The notes beneath the pieces were generated by a model that did no database searches, was not told where the DNA came from, and saw only the letters and a program-made list of their open reading frames with translations. Below, in pieces: positions 61,973 to 64,000 of a stretch of 64,000 nucleotides of DNA (positions are counted from its first letter, which is position 1; every line of letters starts with the position of its first letter). This DNA is from Scytonema sp045865695. Lineage in GTDB: Bacteria; Cyanobacteriota; Cyanobacteriia; Cyanobacteriales; Nostocaceae. The translations under genes and the position numbers were made by a program. The DNA is taken from assembly GCF_045865695.1 (NCBI RefSeq), contig NZ_BAACAP010000242.1, positions 1-64,000 of the forward strand, given 5' to 3'.

Positions 61973-64000
61973 TTAGAAAATAAAGTTTGCAGAGTTGTTT
62001 AGGGTTCCGGAACCAACTGTGTTTACAGCAATCAACGGTCTGAATATATCCGCACCAGTTTTCCCATCAGCATCAATTTGTACATTGAAGTTGTTGCTAC
62101 TACTGCCTTGCTCAACTTTCACAAAGCCATCGACGATCGCATTAGTGCCGTTGTAACCGCTTGCAACTAGACTGTCGAGTAATTGGGTAAGCACAATTGT
62201 GTCTTTACCAACCTCAAAATCTGTGATGGTGTCACCTCTGTCACGAATGCTGTTGTAGATAAAGCTGTCGTTGCCAGAACCACCAGAAAGCTTATCCGCA
62301 CCTTGTAAGCCAACAATGCGATCGCTGTTTGAAGTACCAATAAGTTCGTCACGACCTGGTGTGCCCAAAATTTCATTACTGGCTCGTGTCAGTTCAACAC
62401 TGACTGTTGCTGTATCAGTTCCTTCCTTACCATCAGTAATAGTGTAACTGAAAGTATCAGTAACCTTTTGATCTGCAGCTAAGAAATCAAATTGACCATT
62501 TGGATCGTAGGTAAGAGTACCTTCAGAATTGAAAGTAACTAGAGCACCGGAAGCTAAGGTAACTTGATTACCCACTGCCACAGGGTCACTATTGATTTTG
62601 GTAACAGTTAAAGGATCTCCGTTTGGGTCGCTATCGTTAGCAAGTATATCGATAGTGACTGCTGTATCAGAAGAGGTTGGTGCAAAATCTGGTAAAGCAA
62701 TTGGAGATTGAGTAGCTACGTCAATCGCTTCAAGAATTACGGAGACGATTTCTCCAGCATTTGCTGCGTTAAAAGCCTCACCACCGGTCGCCGCCGCGAG
62801 GCTTGCAAAATCAGCAGATGTTGTTGGATCGTTACCAATTAAAATAGTGAAGATTTCAACCGGAACTGTAACTGGAGCACCATCGGCATCCGCTGCCGTT
62901 ACAGCAAAGCGCGTCACGGCGAGTTTGTTTGTGAGGCTACTGGTTTCGATATCGCCGACGATTGACATCGGCATCACACTTCTCTCTAACGAGACATCAA
63001 CGTTCGATGCAAGCTCGAGCACTTGCGACCGAAGCTCGTTATCGTTAGGAGGTGCATCACCAAACAGAATGATACGTCGGGCGATTGCTTCGGAACGCCA
63101 CTCTCCAGCACCACCAGAGAGCGCACGAATGAGACCTGCATTGACCGCTTCAGGAAAGTCACCGCCACCACCAACCGAGATGCTGTTGATTGCGTTAATC
63201 GCTGCAGTTTTTCGATCGTCGATCTTTGGTTGATCGGTAAAGGAGAGGAAGGTGTTCGTATCAGGATCGTTATATCCGACCACGGCAATTCGAGAATCTA
63301 AAAATCCGCGATCGCCATCGAAAATTGCGTTAATAATACTACTGGCGCTGGCTTTAACCGCGTCAATGTCGTCGAACATACTGCCGGTTGTGTCGATAAC
63401 AAAGGCAAGGTCTTGACCAGGTCTGAGGTTAATCGATTTGTCTGAAAAGACCGCGATGTCAACGCCCTTCAACGTGTCGGAACCGTCGCGACCGCCCACC
63501 TTGTCGCTGATACGAACAGTGTCATCAGAGAGAAACTCAACATCATAACTAGCCAGCGAACCCTCATAGACAGATTTATCCGTTCCTTCAAAAAGTCCGG
63601 ACAGAAACGATCCGCCGTCCATCGTGTCGTTACCTGCGCCGCCGATAAAGGTATCATCGCCGAGACCACCGTTTAAGGTGTCATCGCCTTCACCCCCCTG
63701 AAGCTCATCGGCGAATATATTACCACTCAACGTATCGTTGCCAGCACCACCAACTATGAGATACTTAGAAAATATGTCGCCAAGATATTTCTCCGAATCA
63801 AATCTGTCAAGATTGTCATTTCCAGGGGTGCCGTAAATAACTTTCAGATTGCCACGTTTATAGGATAAGAAAGGGTCTGAGGCGATGTTTGAAAAGTACG
63901 CAATCCCGCCACTTCCAATGAGGCTTTTGATCCCGCTAGCAGTGCTACCGTTTACATTAACCTCTTTCGCCCGATCGCCTGCGAAATTCGGCTGACCGTA
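61973..64000 (-). CDS. RTX/von Willebrand A calcium-binding protein, 5' end off window
   Basis: The frame is open from the window edge to 61973 (at least 675 codons). It reads, in order, an unassigned part, RTX nonapeptides (GGAGNDTLSGN, GGEGDDTLNGGLGDDTFIGG), a VWA domain (DLAFVIDTTGSMFDDIDAVK with a DxTxS metal site), a cadherin-like tandem domain (LANDSDPNGDPLTVTKI), and a final RTX block (GGSGNDSFIYNS). A TTG at 63730 is not the true start, since repeats continue upstream. Such proteins are secreted by type I export and bind Ca2+. A separate transcript from the PEP-CTERM gene is likely. Confidence 0.88.
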   Translation of the reverse strand, partial: YGQPNFAGDRAKEVNVNGSTASGIKSLIGSGGIAYFSNIASDPFLSYKRGNLKVIYGTPGNDNLDRFDSEKYLGDIFSKYLIVGGAGNDTLSGNIFADELQGGEGDDTLNGGLGDDTFIGGAGNDTMDGGSFLSGLFEGTDKSVYEGSLASYDVEFLSDDTVRISDKVGGRDGSDTLKGVDIAVFSDKSINLRPGQDLAFVIDTTGSMFDDIDAVKASASSIINAIFDGDRGFLDSRIAVVGYNDPDTNTFLSFTDQPKIDDRKTAAINAINSISVGGGGDFPEAVNAGLIRALSGGAGEWRSEAIARRIILFGDAPPNDNELRSQVLELASNVDVSLERSVMPMSIVGDIETSSLTNKLAVTRFAVTAADADGAPVTVPVEIFTILIGNDPTTSADFASLAAATGGEAFNAANAGEIVSVILEAIDVATQSPIALPDFAPTSSDTAVTIDILANDSDPNGDPLTVTKINSDPVAVGNQVTLASGALVTFNSEGTLTYDPNGQFDFLAADQKVTDTFSYTITDGKEGTDTATVSVELTRASNEILGTPGRDELIGTSNSDRIVGLQGADKLSGGSGNDSFIYNSIRDRGDTITDFEVGKDTIVLTQLLDSLVASGYNGTNAIVDGFVKVEQGSSSNNFNVQIDADGKTGADIFRPLIAVNTVGSGTLNNSANFIF

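Noticed and set aside
62847..63669. Several 66-128 codon frames on both strands inside the RTX/VWA gene
   Set aside because: They arise from its low-complexity repeats; the RTX frame is the only one with domain content.
1..64000. Prophage or integrative element covering the defence island
   Set aside because: Only a short integrase relic was seen and no structural phage genes, attachment repeats or tRNA target, so the borders cannot be set.

Overview
The window looks like chromosome from a filamentous (Nostocales-type) cyanobacterium. It carries the photosynthetic clusters ndhC-ndhK-ndhJ and rubA-ycf48-psbEFLJ, many copies of the octamer GCGATCGC, tandem heptamer repeats of the TGGTCAC type, Uma2 and GxxExxY genes, a KaiC-like ATPase and an ethylene-receptor-type diguanylate cyclase. 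It is AT-rich, most genes lack strong Shine-Dalgarno sequences, and I saw no rRNA or tRNA genes.

Layout. 1-7 kb: two histidine kinases around a KaiC-like double ATPase, then a repeat-rich stretch with decayed genes. 7-11.4 kb: NDH-1 subunits on the minus strand, divergent from rubredoxin, Ycf48 and cytochrome b559/PsbL/PsbJ, with a psaI-like gene in antisense orientation. 11.5-30.5 kb: housekeeping and accessory genes (LivF-type ABC ATPase, truncated TnpB, beta-carbonic anhydrase, JAMM peptidase plus MoeB, diguanylate cyclase, Crp-type regulator, HolB, MscS, Tmk, quinone reductase, GST) mixed with pseudogenes and MITE-like elements. 30.7-58.9 kb: a defence island. 59.5-64 kb: an acyl-CoA synthetase, a PEP-CTERM protein and a large RTX/VWA protein that runs off the window.

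The defence island is built around a variant type III-B CRISPR-Cas system. The effector genes are cmr4, a small subunit and a cmr6-cmr1 fusion on the plus strand, and cmr3 and cas10/cmr2 (GGDD intact, no HD nuclease seen) on the minus strand. Around them are a Csx3-ATPase, a second ATPase with two tandem Csx3-like domains, a membrane-anchored CARF-like protein, two paralogous pairs of a WYL-type TIGR03985 regulator with a SpoT/MESH1-like HD hydrolase, a reverse transcriptase that may be joined to Cas1 by a -1 frameshift on a run of nine A, Cas2, and an array of 18 repeats. No cas6 was found. Upstream of the core sit a compact ubiquitin-like conjugation operon (Ubl, E2, JAB-E1 fusion) and two NYN-domain genes. 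Toxin-antitoxin genes lie between the effector genes and the array.

The observation I rate highest is an 18-bp palindrome, TGGAAR-N6-WTTCCA, with fixed spacing at five places: before both NYN genes, before the Csx3-ATPase, between the first WYL gene and the tandem-Csx3 gene, and before the second WYL gene. It is a candidate operator that would tie these genes into one regulon. A second strong observation is a relic just before cmr4, in which the first codons of a cas10 are followed by the last codons of a cmr3. It implies that a cmr2-cmr3 pair was deleted there.
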